Shown piece after piece: positions 22,331-33,781 of a DNA stretch of 64,000 nucleotides. The notes under the pieces are model-generated. The model was not told the origin of the DNA and ran no database searches. It worked only from the letters and a program-made list of their open reading frames with translations. Both the position numbers and the translations under genes were made by a program. The stretch is from Uranotaenia lowii. Its lineage: Eukaryota > Arthropoda > Insecta > Diptera > Culicidae. Location of the stretch: NCBI RefSeq assembly GCF_029784155.1, contig NC_073692.1:19814259-19878258 (forward strand), given 5' to 3'. Positions within the stretch are counted from its first letter, which is position 1. Every line of letters begins with the position of its first letter.

Positions 22331-23250
22331 CAACTAAGATATCAAGATGACTATTTCGAGAAGGAATTATAACTGCAAGAGAGCGCAGATTTATGATTCA
22401 ATTTCAAAATATCAAATTTTAAATCAATGTCAGTTTGTATACACAATTCAGCTGAAAATCAAAAATATCGAGTGAAGTTTGAGTTTATTTTACAAGTTAT
22501 ATTCTTTTGAAATACCCGTTTTTCATTTGTTTTTAATTATCCACAAAATATTTATCTTGAGTTGGTTTTTATAAAAAAAATTGCTCTAAAGGAACATTTA
22601 ATTTCAACATAAAAATCTGCAAGGAACTCATATTTTCATGGCAAGTTGTGTTTGATATAATAAATTAAACGACTAATTTCAAACTAAAGTCTTAAATTTG
22701 GATTAGTTTTCAAAAATTAGACCGCAGAAGTATGATCTCTCAATTTGATTGTTGAAAATTTGGTTCGATCGATGGTGATTTTTTTAAAAATTTGTTCAAG
22801 AGCTTGTCTAAATTTTTTTTGTGGTTTCTTTTTTTAAAGTAATTGAAGGTTTTCTCATAAAACTGATTTTTTTCTCAGATCGAATAAACTAAATCTCCCA
22901 GATTCTAGAACAAATTTACAAATTTCAATCTAACCATCGATGAAAGTAAGTTTCTCATTTTGTCACTAAAGTCTTCATTGTACAAATGTATTTTGAAAAG
23001 TTTACGTATTAGTTTAGTATTTTATACGAAAAACTAGTAATGTTGAAGAACTTAAAAATTATTAATGAATACTTAGTTAAATAATAAATTTTTTGTTTTC
23101 GAATTTTTTGTTTTTATGTTTGCACTATTTGACCAGATTTTCAATAAGGGCGTTGCGTAATTTCTGAGATATTGCAGTTTCAATGATAAAAGTCCAAAAA
23201 TTAGAGTTTTCGTAGAACTGCTGTACCTCAGGGCACAAATATTTTAGATA

Positions 23251-24198
23251 AAGCATGGATCATCAGAAATCTGGACGCACTGTTTATTATACCATAGCGC
23301 TCCTAGTTGTCGGATCTGGATTTTTTTTGGCAGTACTTTGTTCGGAAATGTTTCCTCTATCAGTGCTGAAAATTTCATTACGATTCGTTTTGTTCCGAAA
23401 AAGTTATACGTGATAGAAGCCGCGAGACGAAAATTAATTTTGGACACCCACGTTCAAAAATCCGATGTGGTCTGGTTCAAAAATCGCGAAATCTGATTTG
23501 AGGAGCCCTCCTGACCAAAAATTTTACAAAGCCACTGGTCGGAGTGATGTCCCCATCAAGTTCAAATTCGTTTTTGCCAATAACTTCGCAGAAAAGTGTT
23601 TGATCTGGCAAGATATTTGGAGCTGCGGCCGAAAAACCCCGGTTTTTTGCGAAAAACAAGACCATGGACTCCGAAATGTACAAGAAGGAGTGCCTGAAAA
23701 ATGTTTTTTTCCTTTTGTTAGATCTCACAAAGAACCAGTAAAGTTTTTGCTAGATTTAGCTAGCTGCCACTACAGCGAAGAGGTACTACAGTGGTGTCGG
23801 GTCAACTGGTGGATTTTGTCGAGAAGGACGTCAACCCACCCAACTGCCCTCAATTCCGCCCTATCGAAAATTTTTGAGCAATTGTTAATCAGAAGATGAA
23901 GAAGAATGGTAGGACGACTCGGGATGCAACAGAGATGAAGAGATTGTGGAACAAAATGGCCGCTGAGGGCAGTGAATGGCTGCTGAGGTCAGTGAATAGG
24001 GTGTCCAAACTTAGATGAGTGGTTCTCGACGAAAAGTACGAAATTTCATCAAAACTACATCGGAATAATTTTTTTATTATTTTTCCTTAAAAGTGCAGTA
24101 AAAACCCTACAATTTGAGCACAAAACATTTTTATTTCGTTTACATAGCTCCGAGATAGACCCTTTTTAATGCGTCCAGATTTGTAGTGATCCATGCTT
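23251..24198 (+). mobile_element. Internally deleted mariner-type transposon
   Basis: Terminal inverted repeats start AAGCATGGATCA and continue to AAATCTGGACGCA on both sides; the element is bounded by TA dinucleotides (23249-23250, 24199-24200), the usual mariner target. At 948 bp it is shorter than the ~1.3 kb typical of intact relatives: the part for the N-terminal DNA-binding domain is gone. The remaining transposase is listed at 23465-24017. Confidence 0.85.
23465..24017 (+). pseudogene. Degenerate mariner (DD37E-like) transposase
   Basis: The plus-strand frame resembles the catalytic half of mosquito mariner-type transposases: a KFVFANNFAEKCLIWQDIWS segment, then DLASCHYSEEVLQW with the second catalytic aspartate. 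A one-base shift near 23812 moves into the frame DVNPPNCPQFRPIENF, which holds the third catalytic glutamate, and is followed by a stop where W is expected (about 23874). Allowing for the shift, about 37 residues separate the D and the E. The first catalytic aspartate motif is unrecognisable (SGSKIAKSDL in its place). Inactive. Confidence 0.75.
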
Positions 24199-24336
24199 TA
24201 TGTCAAATTTCCATGACATAATTGTTTGTTAGTTGATCTATCATTTTATAAAAACATGAACAAAAAAAAATCAGAGTAAAATTTGATGACTTTAAAAGAA
24301 TCGGATCTTCCTACGACACTGGTGAACGTTATAAGA

Positions 24337-25742
24337 AGTGTGTTCGAAAAAAATGCAACACTTTGTGTTTGGGCAGACCATTTCGGATGGTAAAAATAAG
24401 ACTTTTCTTGTCGACTAGTGAAACATGAAGAGATCGTTCCTTTTATTTCTTCTTAAAATTACAGTTTTTGGCGCTTTAAATATTCATACAAATACAGGAA
24501 ACAATAACGAGCTGGCAACATTTAGAATTCAAATTTATGGCGAATGGTACGAGGGGTTCCGATAATATCACTAAGAATTCAAATCAAGGTGACCAATACG
24601 ATCGAGATCGATCAATTTGTTTTTTGAAGAACTTTTGAATGCATGGGTGGAAAATGATGGATAATTTGGTGACAATCTGTTAAGTGGTTTTTTCCCGAGA
24701 GAAAATCGAAAATCCAGGGAAGTTCCAGTGGGAGACCCAAAAACAGCTGGAAGTCAACTATTCGACCAAAGTTCATATAGACAATCAATCGTTCAAGAAG
24801 TTCTAGAGGATCCAATAGTGAGCTTAAATTTAAATAAGATGATTGATTCCATGAAATAAAGGAATGTGAGATGTTTTTTTTTCTAGCTTAATCCGAAGAT
24901 ATCAATAGAGGAAGTGATGAAAAAAAATAAATTTTTCTGTCTGGTTGACTAACAAATAGGCCTGACTTCATTTCTACAAGGTTGAAAAGCTGACCTCCGG
25001 TAAAACTAACAAAATACAGTGGTCAAATCGTGCGCAAAATATTGGGACTGCTAGTGGAGAGATATTTTGCAAAATTTCGTAATGGACAGCAAACCGAATT
25101 TTAAGCGGTCACCTGGCAGGTTTCCAGCCAGAAACTTTTCATTGGCAAGTCTCGCCTGTATTTTTCAGAGATAAGCAAGAGGAAATATTTGAAAAATTTG
25201 ATGTCTAGTACTTGAGGAGGTAACGAGCTGTGGAAACTTCAAATCATTCATTGTTTCATAACGATGGACACGATGAATGGATAAATATACATAGATAACA
25301 GCCTTCAAATGAGACTGTTTCCTGTGCAAAGCAAATCAATAAGTCCCCAAAAGCTTATTCTCTGTTTTAGTTGGATCTGAAATCGTGCGAGTGGAGCGAT
25401 AGAAAGTCGAATATGTTGTTTTTGTGCCGAAGGACTAGGACAATCGGCTAAATTTGTTATAGCTTCGACCCAATAAAAAATTATTTATTTTGAAGGTCAC
25501 GCTTCAGAAAACGTCATTAATAATTGGCTGTTCATCAAAAAAGGCTGTTCATAGTTGTATGTATTAAAAATGGCGCACGTGTTGCCCAAAAATTAAAGTC
25601 GTAAAACTTCAACATTCATCACAAAAATATGCACATGTGAAAATAACATTACCAGGTAGCTTCCCTGATAATTTCAATTTCCATTCATGCATTCAAAAGT
25701 TATTTACAAAACAAAGTGTTGCATTTTTTTCGAAAACACACT
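24337..25742 (+). mobile_element. Full-length but decayed mariner-type transposon
   Basis: AGTGTGTTCGAAAAAAATGC plus AACACTTTG begins the element, and the inverted form with one extra T closes it near 25742, giving an element of about 1.4 kb. Between them, scattered over all three plus frames with many stops, are pieces like mariner transposase: a GSSSGRPK hinge-type segment near 24720-24760, a KRSPGRFPARN segment near 25100 after a degenerate MD, a VVFVPKD segment near 25420 and an LRPNKK segment near 25470 where R-P-I-E is expected. Different family from the element at 23251. Confidence 0.65.
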
Positions 25743-25884
25743 ATAATGGCACACTATAATGGCATATTCGATTTAAAAAATCGCAAAAGTCCCAGTTGTG
25801 TGGGTTTCAAAAAGAAATAAGGAAAAATATCTGGAACAAGAAAAATGCATTTACTGTAAATTTGGGAAGTTGGCTAAATGTAAG

Positions 25885-25999
25885 TTACTAAGCAGAGCGG
25901 AAAAAAGAAACAATGTAAAAATGAGGAGGTAATCTTGTCATAAGGTTTTTAAATAAATTTAAAATAAAATAAAAAAAAAATAAAAATTAAAAATTAATA
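25885..25999 (+). repeat. 3' tail fragment of a non-LTR element, copy 2
   Basis: AGCAGAGCGGAAAAAAGAAA, CAATGTAAAAATGAGGAGGT and an A/T-rich tail of TAAAATAAAA type match 4090-4165. The tail abuts the minus-strand reverse transcriptase remnant, giving a tail-to-tail arrangement of two retrotransposon pieces. Confidence 0.5.
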
Positions 26000-26001
26000 A
26001 A

Positions 26002-26680
26002 TTAAAAATAAAGAAAAAAATTACTGTTTCGGATAAGCCCAACATAAATAGAGACAATAGTGTAAGGATTGTCTAGCTCGTTACAAATCCTGCTTACCAT
26101 TCCGTACATAGAATTCGCTTTGGCTACGACTTGTTCGACATGTTTCGAAAAACTGAGTTCTTCATCATTTTTTTTTGCTATGGTACAGCTGTTCTCGAGA
26201 CAATATTCGTTCATAATATTTCTCAATTTGAAGAAAAGGTAATCACTTTACATGTTAAGGCATTGATTTTCAATCCTGCTGCAACACACTGAAAATCTTT
26301 AAAGCGCATTTTGTAGGGTCAAACAATCCTTTGGGTGCCTCATAGAGAGGAACAGTTTCAGATCATCTGCGTATATCAACACGAAAAGAAGGGGTCCCAA
26401 GTGATTTCCTTGTGGTACGCCGCTGTTGACCCAGAATACCCTGGATCTAGCATTCCCTATCCTGGGGATTGGACTCTGTTTTTCAGGAACCAACTGAAGA
26501 CAAATAGGTCGGTAGATATAGCATCGTCTTGTAATCCCTGCATCATCCATTGTGAAGTTCGAGAGACGAATTCTGCTAAGTTCGTAACAGTTGACCGCTT
26601 TTTCAGAAAGCCATGCTGAAAATCTGACATTTTTCCTTGCAACTTTATAATCCAGAAGCTAAAATTTTGATTTTCCAAGA
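26002..26680 (-). pseudogene. Non-LTR retrotransposon reverse transcriptase remnant 1
   Basis: Read on the minus strand, FQHGFLKKRSTVTNLAEF (finger/palm motif of Jockey/I-type reverse transcriptases) is followed by WVNSGVPQGNHLGPLLF and the catalytic YADDLKLF, then a C-terminal thumb with HVEQVVAKANSMYGMVSRI and DNPYTIVSIYVGLIR. The stretch normally lying between AISTDL and SGVPQG, including the first catalytic aspartate region, and the stretch before YADD are deleted; frameshifts separate the parts. No endonuclease domain is present. 5' truncated and dead. Confidence 0.8.
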
Positions 26681-28630
26681 CAATATTTTGTTACTTGCAA
26701 TGAATGCAGTACATTCCAACAGCCGAGGGTTTGTTGAAAACGACAAATAATTCTTCTGACATTTAAACCCGATTAGCCATAACGATGTGTTTTGGGAATC
26801 GTCACAAAACATACTGCCCAGTTCATATATCATCAACCGAACAGCTGAATCGCACCTCGACCTTGAGCTTTGAGATTAATGTCTCAGACTCTCGGTCTCG
26901 TATTTTGGAAGTCGTAAAGCATACGGAACCGGAATGAAACGAACGGTTTCTTGCCCTAACTAGCGTGAACATTATCTACTAGACTTGGAGCATGGTGCGG
27001 TAGAAAACATAAATCCGAAAGACTCATTTTTATAGTTCAGCTCGTAAAAAGGTTCTGGGCATTCACACGTTGTCGGCTTACCTTACCGGCTTATAGAAGC
27101 GGTAGTTTCGGTAGTAATTTCAATAAATTTGACACACAGGGAGTGGTCAGTGCTCAGCTCATCAATCTTCCGAGCGCCGATATGTGCATGGAATCATTCT
27201 AATGGCTTCCGTAGAACAGTTTCAGGGCGAGTCGTAAACAGAACTGAGCTACTTTTTACGATCTCGTTCTGATGAGTTTTATTTGTGGTTAAGAATCTGT
27301 GCAGTTGAAGTATTGAAATTTGTGTCTTCTCAATCTAAAAGTAGCTGTTAACAGCGACCGGCGGTGGCCAACTTTTGTCCAGCCGATCCAACGGAAGTTC
27401 CACATCATTTCCATTGCGCTGAAAGGTCACAGCTTCCGCACATTTAGGCTCATCACATTATCATGTTGAAAGGCGATCCGTTGAGGTTGAAAAATCAATT
27501 CGTTCCTGCTAGCACTCGATTTTTTTTGCTGATTCAATTCCGACATAGGAAAAAAAAAGATTGGCTACCGCAGCTAGACGGAAGCCAGATTCGATCAGCC
27601 TCAACGGGCCTTAACATCGGGCTCTGCTGGTCATCGTCAAATCGATGTGGCCACTTCAAATTTCCAATAACCTTGGGTAGCTTCCATTAGCCTACAGAGA
27701 GAAAAAAAAACCAACCAACAAACGGTGTCTAATTTGGCCCATCATGCTTAGCCATAGGGAAGGAAATCTTAGGGAGCTCTGCTATTCTGGAATCACCTAA
27801 TCTAAATTGCAGATTCTGGCCCCGGTATGCTTTCATCGGCCCATCATCCCGAATGGCAGCCGGGGTCTGGCTCCGGAGCAAAAAGAACAGCAGCTGTTAA
27901 GATCCGCGGTCTATATCGACAGCTATAACTGTAAACGGATTTTTCCTTCTCTTCTTCAAACTCCTTCACATGCGAATTGGTTCTTTTTAAAGCCTCCAGG
28001 AGTTCGTTGGCGGAATCGCAAATTCGTTACGGATTATTCGATGAGGACAACCTGTCGATCGAAGCCACTGCACGGAACTAATTGATGCTAATTGGGTTCG
28101 CCGGGCAGCAGTAAATGAAGATCTTTACGATGGTTTATTAGTGCTCAACACTCACAGCTGAGGCATGGGAGAACAACCCATAAAGCGAACTAATCAAGCT
28201 TGCAAATCAAATCTGATTCTGTTTTCTTTGATGGTGTTATAAAACAAGTAGGTATGCCCTTTTGCATTAATTTAACCTGATTTATAATCAAGTTACTTAT
28301 GATCCAATATTTTTAAATTCGGAAAATAACTGATATATGTATATATTCAATATTTCAGCTTTTCGAAATAAGTAATAGGTTTTAATAAGTATTAACGCCT
28401 AAGAAATCAATTTTTCGATAATTGATAGTATACTATACATATCCACATAATAATCATGAAAATAAAGTAGTTATTATTTCTGATGCTGATTGAAGCAAAC
28501 TCTATACCAAAATTAAAAAAAAAAAGAGTCAGCATTGGATAAGAGACCTGCGCTCTCAAACTCTTCCAAAAAAAATTTAATCAAACGTAAACATATTTTT
28601 TAAGGGATTTTCATCCTTTTGGATGATAAT
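26681..28630. other. Non-repetitive intronic DNA, candidate regulatory region
   Basis: Balanced base composition from about 26860 to 28200, with no terminal repeats. A TTGCAG acceptor-like site at 27808-27813 precedes a 92-codon open frame (27807-28085) of no known family; there is no matching donor or homology, so it is not called as an exon. 28200-28630 is AT-rich. Confidence 0.4.
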
Positions 28631-28632
28631 TC

Positions 28633-28712
28633 CGGGGTCGGTCATTTAGACTGATGGCGAACGTGTCTGGCTTTTAAGCCAGAGGTCCAGGGATTGAGTC
28701 CCGCCATCCTTA
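28633..28712 (+). mobile_element. tRNA-Lys-like SINE head
   Basis: CTGGCTTTTAAGCCAG forms a perfect anticodon-type stem around a TTTTAA loop (anticodon TTT, lysine), followed by AGGTCCAGGGATTGAGTCCC with a T-arm. The region upstream (TTAGACTGATGGCGAACGTG) corresponds to a D-arm with a degenerate A box, and no regular acceptor stem pairs with it (GATGGCG/CGCCATC could pair only if the D-arm were skipped). More likely a tRNA-derived SINE head or tRNA pseudogene than a functional tRNA. Confidence 0.6.
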
Positions 28713-28884
28713 AATCTAGGTACAGGAAATTTTGTAAGTCTTCGGGCGTAAAATAAACACAAATACAACGAAATAAAACAATGTCGCAAAATTATAAATT
28801 CTATAGAGTATAAAAGAATACAAAGGTAACTCTAAAGAATATGAACGATTGTAAACTCTACGCTGTAAATTTTTGCCTCGATTT

Positions 28885-29653
28885 CCAGCAAAAAAAATTG
28901 CTGGAAACGTTCAGCAATCCAAATTTTTGCTGGAAACCAGCAATCGGTTTTCGAATTGCTGGATTTTTCAGCATTCGCTTGTGTTCTTGTCATTTTTGCT
29001 GAAAATCAGCAATCGGTTTTCAAATTGCTGGACTTTCCAGCAATTGATCTTGTTTGCTGGAAAATCAGCAATCGAGTTGTCAATTTGGAGTTTGTTTTTG
29101 TTTGGTACGCTGAAGCAAGGTGAGATTCTATTTTACGAATTTTGGTTAAATTGATATAATTATTTTGTTTTCCTCTATATTCTAGCAACCAGATAATAAG
29201 TCAAGGATGAGTTTTTCTTGAACAGATAGATATTCTATAAAATATTCTAATCAAAGCTATTTTTACAGGTGGCGAATGATTAACACTTTGGCCCAAAGCT
29301 GCCAGCCCAAATCCGGTGTTATAGAATATTTAAAAAAAAATATCGGTTTCTGGAAATAAATATATCCCTTTATTGAAAAAAGGAAGGAAATAATTGTTTT
29401 ATTGCTTATTATATGCACATGCACAGCCAAATCAAAATTTAATTTTGAATTAAAATATAAATTTGATACTAAATACAGCCGGTTGTGTTGAAAGAAATGG
29501 CTGGTTTCCAGCAATCTGGATTGCTGATTTTCCAGCAATTTGAATTGCTGGAAACCAGCATAAACGTTTGCTGTTTTTTCCAGCAATTTTAATTGCTGGA
29601 AATTTTGCTGGAAAGTCAGCGGGACAAAAACCAGCAAAAAAAAATTTGCTGTG
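28885..29653. mobile_element. Element built of CAGCAA/TTGCTGG palindromes
   Basis: CCAGCAA and TTGCTGG words alternate about twenty times in two clusters (28885-29075 and 29500-29653) separated by a plain AT-rich spacer. The words are arranged as short palindromes such as CAGCAATTTGAATTGCTG. The outer edges, GTAAATTTTTGC on the left and GCAAATTTTTTTTTGCTGG (inverted) on the right, look like imperfect terminal inverted repeats. A host motif of the type GTAACTCTA...TTGTAAACTCTA occurs on both sides. Frames seen on both strands (28873-29154 plus, 29263-29637 minus) are by-products. Confidence 0.55.
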
Positions 29654-29885
29654 TAAGGAGTAAAAAAAACGTAACTCTATGAAGTATAAAATATTGTAAA
29701 CTCTATGGAGTGGGATACTGCTGGTCATATAGTCTTTGTAACTGAACCATAATAGGAGCTGGAAAGTCAGCGGGACAAAAACCAGCAAAAAAAAATTTGC
29801 TGTGTAAGGAGTTAAAAAAAAACGTAACTCTAAGGAGTGGGATACTGCTGGTCATATAGTCTTTGTAACTGGACCATAATAGGAG
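29607..29885 (+). repeat. Tandem duplication (~151-bp unit)
   Basis: The unit GCTGGAAAGTCAGCGGGAC ... CATAATAGGAGCT occurs at 29607 and again at 29758; the second copy lacks about 26 bp of the TATAAAATATTGTAAACTCT part. It includes the right end of the CAGCAA element, so the duplication arose after that insertion. Confidence 0.85.
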
Positions 29886-30184
29886 CTTGTAGATAAGGCA
29901 GTTCCGAGTCGTGCTGAAAATAGTACGGCGAGTAGAAGAAGAAGAGGAAGGTGATGATTTATTCCAGAATCAACAATTCAAAAAAATGCCGGTGAGTGAA
30001 TGAGCATCGATCTCAAAACAACTTTCCTAACTCGTCTTGCCAGTTGCACAACTTAGCCATGTTTTCTTCCTGGATCAGTTGAGGCACGAGTGTTTACTTT
30101 AGAAGTCTTACTTCCACGGCCAATCAAGAAATGAATCCCACCGCCCTACCGTGTTGTTTGGGGAAAAGTGCACATATACCCATA

Positions 30185-31612
30185 CGAACCAGTTAACGAT
30201 TTATCTGGGTTGTGTAAAACACAGACTTATGACCAGTCTTCCATATAAAATAGTTCTTACACAGATTTTACCCTGATTTTAACTATGAGCTACAGATTTT
30301 ACAGACTTCACAAATGTAAAATCAATATCAATGTATCGAATATGATCCATTATATAGTGCTAGATTTACTTAGAAATTTTGCTCGAACGCATTGTTATTT
30401 CACTGATTATTTATTTAAACTAAATTTTTTATAAGATCGACATGATACTTGGTAGAAAGCATGCTTCCGAAAATCAATCATTTTCACTGAGCCATGCTTG
30501 ACTACATTCAGAGCCAAAAAATCAAAGCAGTCAAATTTTCCTTCTTCAACCAAATCATACAAACAATCATGCATGACAACGACGCTTCTGTATTTGAAAC
30601 ACTTTTGCGATACATGATGAGGTAAAAAAGGACGCAGACTATCAGCAACGAACGTCTCGATGCTGATTTCCTTCCCCTAACGACTTTCAACCTTTAGGAT
30701 CATAACTGATATGTATCAGTTCTGAGCGATCTATGTAGGCTATCAGATGATTCTTTATTTTTCGTTTTGCCTAGAAGGACAAAATCATGACTAGGTAACC
30801 GCAATGAACTGTCCAGCATGTGCTACAGCTTTTTTGAACATGTGGTCCTGGTATTTATTCAGATTTTTCCTTTTGAAACATTAATGATCGTCTATCAATA
30901 ACGAGCATTATCAACAATGATGCGAGGATAGACGTTCGGGAATGATTGAGGGAGCGACGTTCAAAATGTATCACCAAGTATGTCGATAACTGACGATTAG
31001 CCACGTGACGAATAGCAACGGTAGCCTCCGGTGGGGCATGGTATATCTTCTTGTATCAAGTTAGTGTTGATTTTCGACATATATTCAATGGGTACTTTTA
31101 CCACGTGCGTATCACAGCACTCGGAGGTAGCATCATTCTAGCTAGAAACCATTCCTGATTGCTTTTCTTGAGCGATTTTCCGACCACTGGTAGAAAGTAT
31201 GTTTTATGTTATACAATTCTTAACACGATAACAACAAAATGCACCGACACGCATCATTAAACTCTAGCTTTGATACCAAATTTTAGGTATCAAAGTATCA
31301 ACTGGTGCGCAGACATACACAGACAGTTGATCAGATTTTTTTACTCAAACACCTGGCACCATTGCGATTTAGACGTGTTTTATTGATCATAGTGTATTTA
31401 ATAAGTGTATGTAAAATAGTTTGACTTTACTTCAAGGCTGGGTTTCCAGGTGCCCATATTTGTCTGTAAAACACAGACTTTTGACCAGTTTTTTGCTAAG
31501 AGTGCTCAGATTTTACAGAATTTCAAAATTTTGCGATGAAAACAATATTCATGTATCGGATGTGATGCGTAAGAGCAAGATTATACTAGAAATGCTTGTA
31601 CACTCAGAGAAA
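30185..31612. repeat. Region bounded by two diverged TGTAAAACACAGACTT repeats
   Basis: 30195-30390 and 31470-31612 share TGTAAAACACAGACTT(A/T)TGACC, CAGATTTTACAGA and ATGTATCG(A/G)AT(A/G)TGATnC in the same orientation, about 1.2 kb apart. They could be two copies of one short element or diverged direct terminal repeats. The region between contains the sequence duplicated at 63867-64000. Confidence 0.5.
30461..30690 (-). repeat. Segment duplicated at the window end, with a shared minus-strand frame
   Basis: ATGCTTCCGAAAATCAATCA and the following ~130 bp are repeated almost unchanged at 63868-64000. On the minus strand both copies keep a frame reading SVVVMHDCLYDLVEE, then KFDCFDFLAL, then VVKHGSVKMIDFRKH with only two residue differences. 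The copy at the window end is cut off, so the family cannot be named; a decayed transposon protein is possible. Confidence 0.5.
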
Positions 31613-31700
31613 TCTTGGTGTTTGAACCAAAAAAAACATAAGATTTTGATTCAAAAAATATTCTAGCTTAGCTTAGCTTAGCTTAGTTGACTACTCATAT
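31613..31700 (+). repeat. CACTCAGAGAAA element fragment and short AGCTT repeat
   Basis: TACACTCAGAGAAATCTTGG opens a piece that ends TTTTGATTCAAAAAATATTC, a sequence also found at 36127-36150. It is followed by four to five direct copies of AGCTT. Confidence 0.5.
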
Positions 31701-31801
31701 CCACCTTAAATCATAGAACTTGAATTGCTCAGAAATAATCATTCATTTAAAACTTAAGATAACATATTTGATTAGAATTTTTTCAACTTACGCACTTCAA
31801 A

Positions 31802-32012
31802 TTCCATGATCGCTGGCGTGGCTAAGAAGAACAAGTTCTACCTCGCCAATGGTTGCTACTCCGTGATTGATCGAGGCCATCAGTTTTGTGCAAGGGCCAA
31901 AAGAATGGTGCTTGGGACTAGCAGTTCATTCACAATGCACAAAACTCATGCTCTCCCTTTGAAAATGATCAATAACGACGCCGGCCACGTCCTAGTAGTC
32001 AATGAGGAATGA
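31802..32012 (+). repeat. Unclassified GC-richer repeat, plus copy
   Basis: Aligns with 14355-14545 in opposite orientation. Here a 68-codon frame runs through it (MIAGVAKKNKFYLANGCYS...), but the other copy has a stop in the corresponding frame, so I do not call it coding. Its GC content is well above that of the flanks. Possibly a retroposed RNA copy of unknown origin. Confidence 0.6.
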
Positions 32013-33706
32013 AGGAAGGATTATTAGTAGGATACTTAAAAGGATCAATTAACAACCTTTTGTCCCTTTATGTTCCAAAGTTTTATTTTAAAATTTTAAA
32101 ACAAAGGTAAAAGGTAAGTCAATATTACCAACTATAGAAACCGTCTATACGTCTGCGAATCTATATTTAAATATCCAAGGAAGGGGTTATGTCAGTGGGG
32201 GAAAGGTAATAGATCAGGATCCATTTTGGTGAATGGTGCGATCGAGTTTTCCTACACCTCCTATGCTCCTAGATTTTTCATAAGGAAACTCCTATTTTTA
32301 TATTTGAGGCAGTAATGAGAAATTTAATAGTAAAGTAAAAAAATGTATTAAAATTTTCCTTTAACTAACTTGTTTTCCTAAATTTTGTTCCCTGATACAC
32401 TAATGTGTTTCCAAAAACGACCCTTTAGTGTAAAGATACTTCTATAAATTTTCTAAGAATATTTATAAGCAGAAATTAAGAATATTAAAATTTTATTGAG
32501 GGATGAAGTGAATCTCCTTTTTAATTTTTTACTTGTTTATTAAGATGTGATAACTGATTAAGATCGTTTTAGGAAACTCATCAGTGCAATTCAACACTTT
32601 GCCTCATACTTTTTTCACAATTGCACGAAGAAAACAAATCAACAAAAATTGTCAGTTATTCATAGTATACAAGTGAGAAAATCGAGTTAAAAAATTTGAA
32701 TTACTGAAAAAAACCAAAACTATTTTAATGTAGGTATGTATGTATTTATGTATTACCATCACCCAACTAGCAATTATTCGCTTTATAACTTGTTCAAGAT
32801 TTATCAACTGTAAAAATTCAAATGTCTTTGAGTGGACTATTACAAAGAACAAGACATGTAAGCAGAGGCACTTACATTTCTTGGTACGGGTAGGATAAAA
32901 TTGTGTCTACCGGAAGAACAAATCTAAATTATACAGCGTTTGATTCGAGGCTTTATAATGCAAAGCGCTCCACTGGATGGGGAGAAAACTCACTGTAAAT
33001 CAAATGTTTGGTAAGGATAATGATCATACGGGAAAAATTTATTCAAAAATCGATTGAATTCCTCCTGTATCACATTTTTCTTGTCTTATTAACATCACAA
33101 TTTACATGATTTTATCAGTTTTCAACATTTCCTTAATTACCATTTATCTAGTTGACTTTAACTATCAAGTGTTTTTTATTTTCAGATTATTCTTAGTTTC
33201 AAACTTTAAACTTCTGAAAATCTAAATATTTAATCCATCTTCTAAAATTTCAAAATGTTCTAGTTTCTTAAATTTCACAATTTGATGTGTTCGAAACCTA
33301 CAAGTGTGCAAATAGAATAAATTAAAAAAAAACCTGGATTCCAAATTCTCAAATTAAATAAAATTCAAATTTTAAAATTTTGTTCAAGCTTTCAAAACAT
33401 ATTATAATCAATTTAAAAAAAAACTTAGAATTTAAAAAATTCAAAAAGATGATTTCTGCGCTCACTCTCCGTTCTTTCTGGTCTTCACAACAACATCTAT
33501 CGAACTGATACGATAAGCGTATGTTAAATCGTCTCGCTTAACGCGGTGTTTCGAAAACTCCTCTAAACGAACTCCCACTAAAATCTTCTTCACCATCTTC
33601 ACCAAAAAAACCAATTCACATTTCCAACCAGCCCTCTCTAAAGACACCTCTTACCACACGATCCACCGTGTCGATTAAAAACAAGGCGCCACGCTTTCAA
33701 ACCCAA
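32013..33706. other. AT-rich intronic sequence, mostly unremarkable
   Basis: 32013-33440 is AT-rich with nothing recognised. 33460-33700 is more balanced (CTCTCCGTTCTTTCTGG, CTTACCACACGATCCACC) and is interrupted by the Helitron at 33707; the minus-strand frame 33462-33647 has no known counterpart. Confidence 0.45.
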
Positions 33707-33728
33707 TCTATATATATAAAAATGAATT

Positions 33729-33781
<53 letters not shown>

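Noticed and set aside
27807..28085. Possible coding exon after a TTGCAG acceptor-like site
   Set aside because: No downstream donor in phase, no homology to the missing part of FAM89 and no other support.
28633..28712. Functional tRNA-Lys gene
   Set aside because: The anticodon and T arms are good, but the D arm and acceptor stem do not form a regular cloverleaf.
28873..29788. Frames with repeated FQQ, NCW or LLE words on both strands
   Set aside because: By-products of the CAGCAA/TTGCTGG palindromes; the two minus-strand frames start alike only because of the 151-bp duplication.
30195..31612. LTR retrotransposon with long terminal repeats
   Set aside because: The two repeats are too diverged and lack TG...CA ends, a primer-binding site and gag/pol frames; two copies of a short element are simpler.
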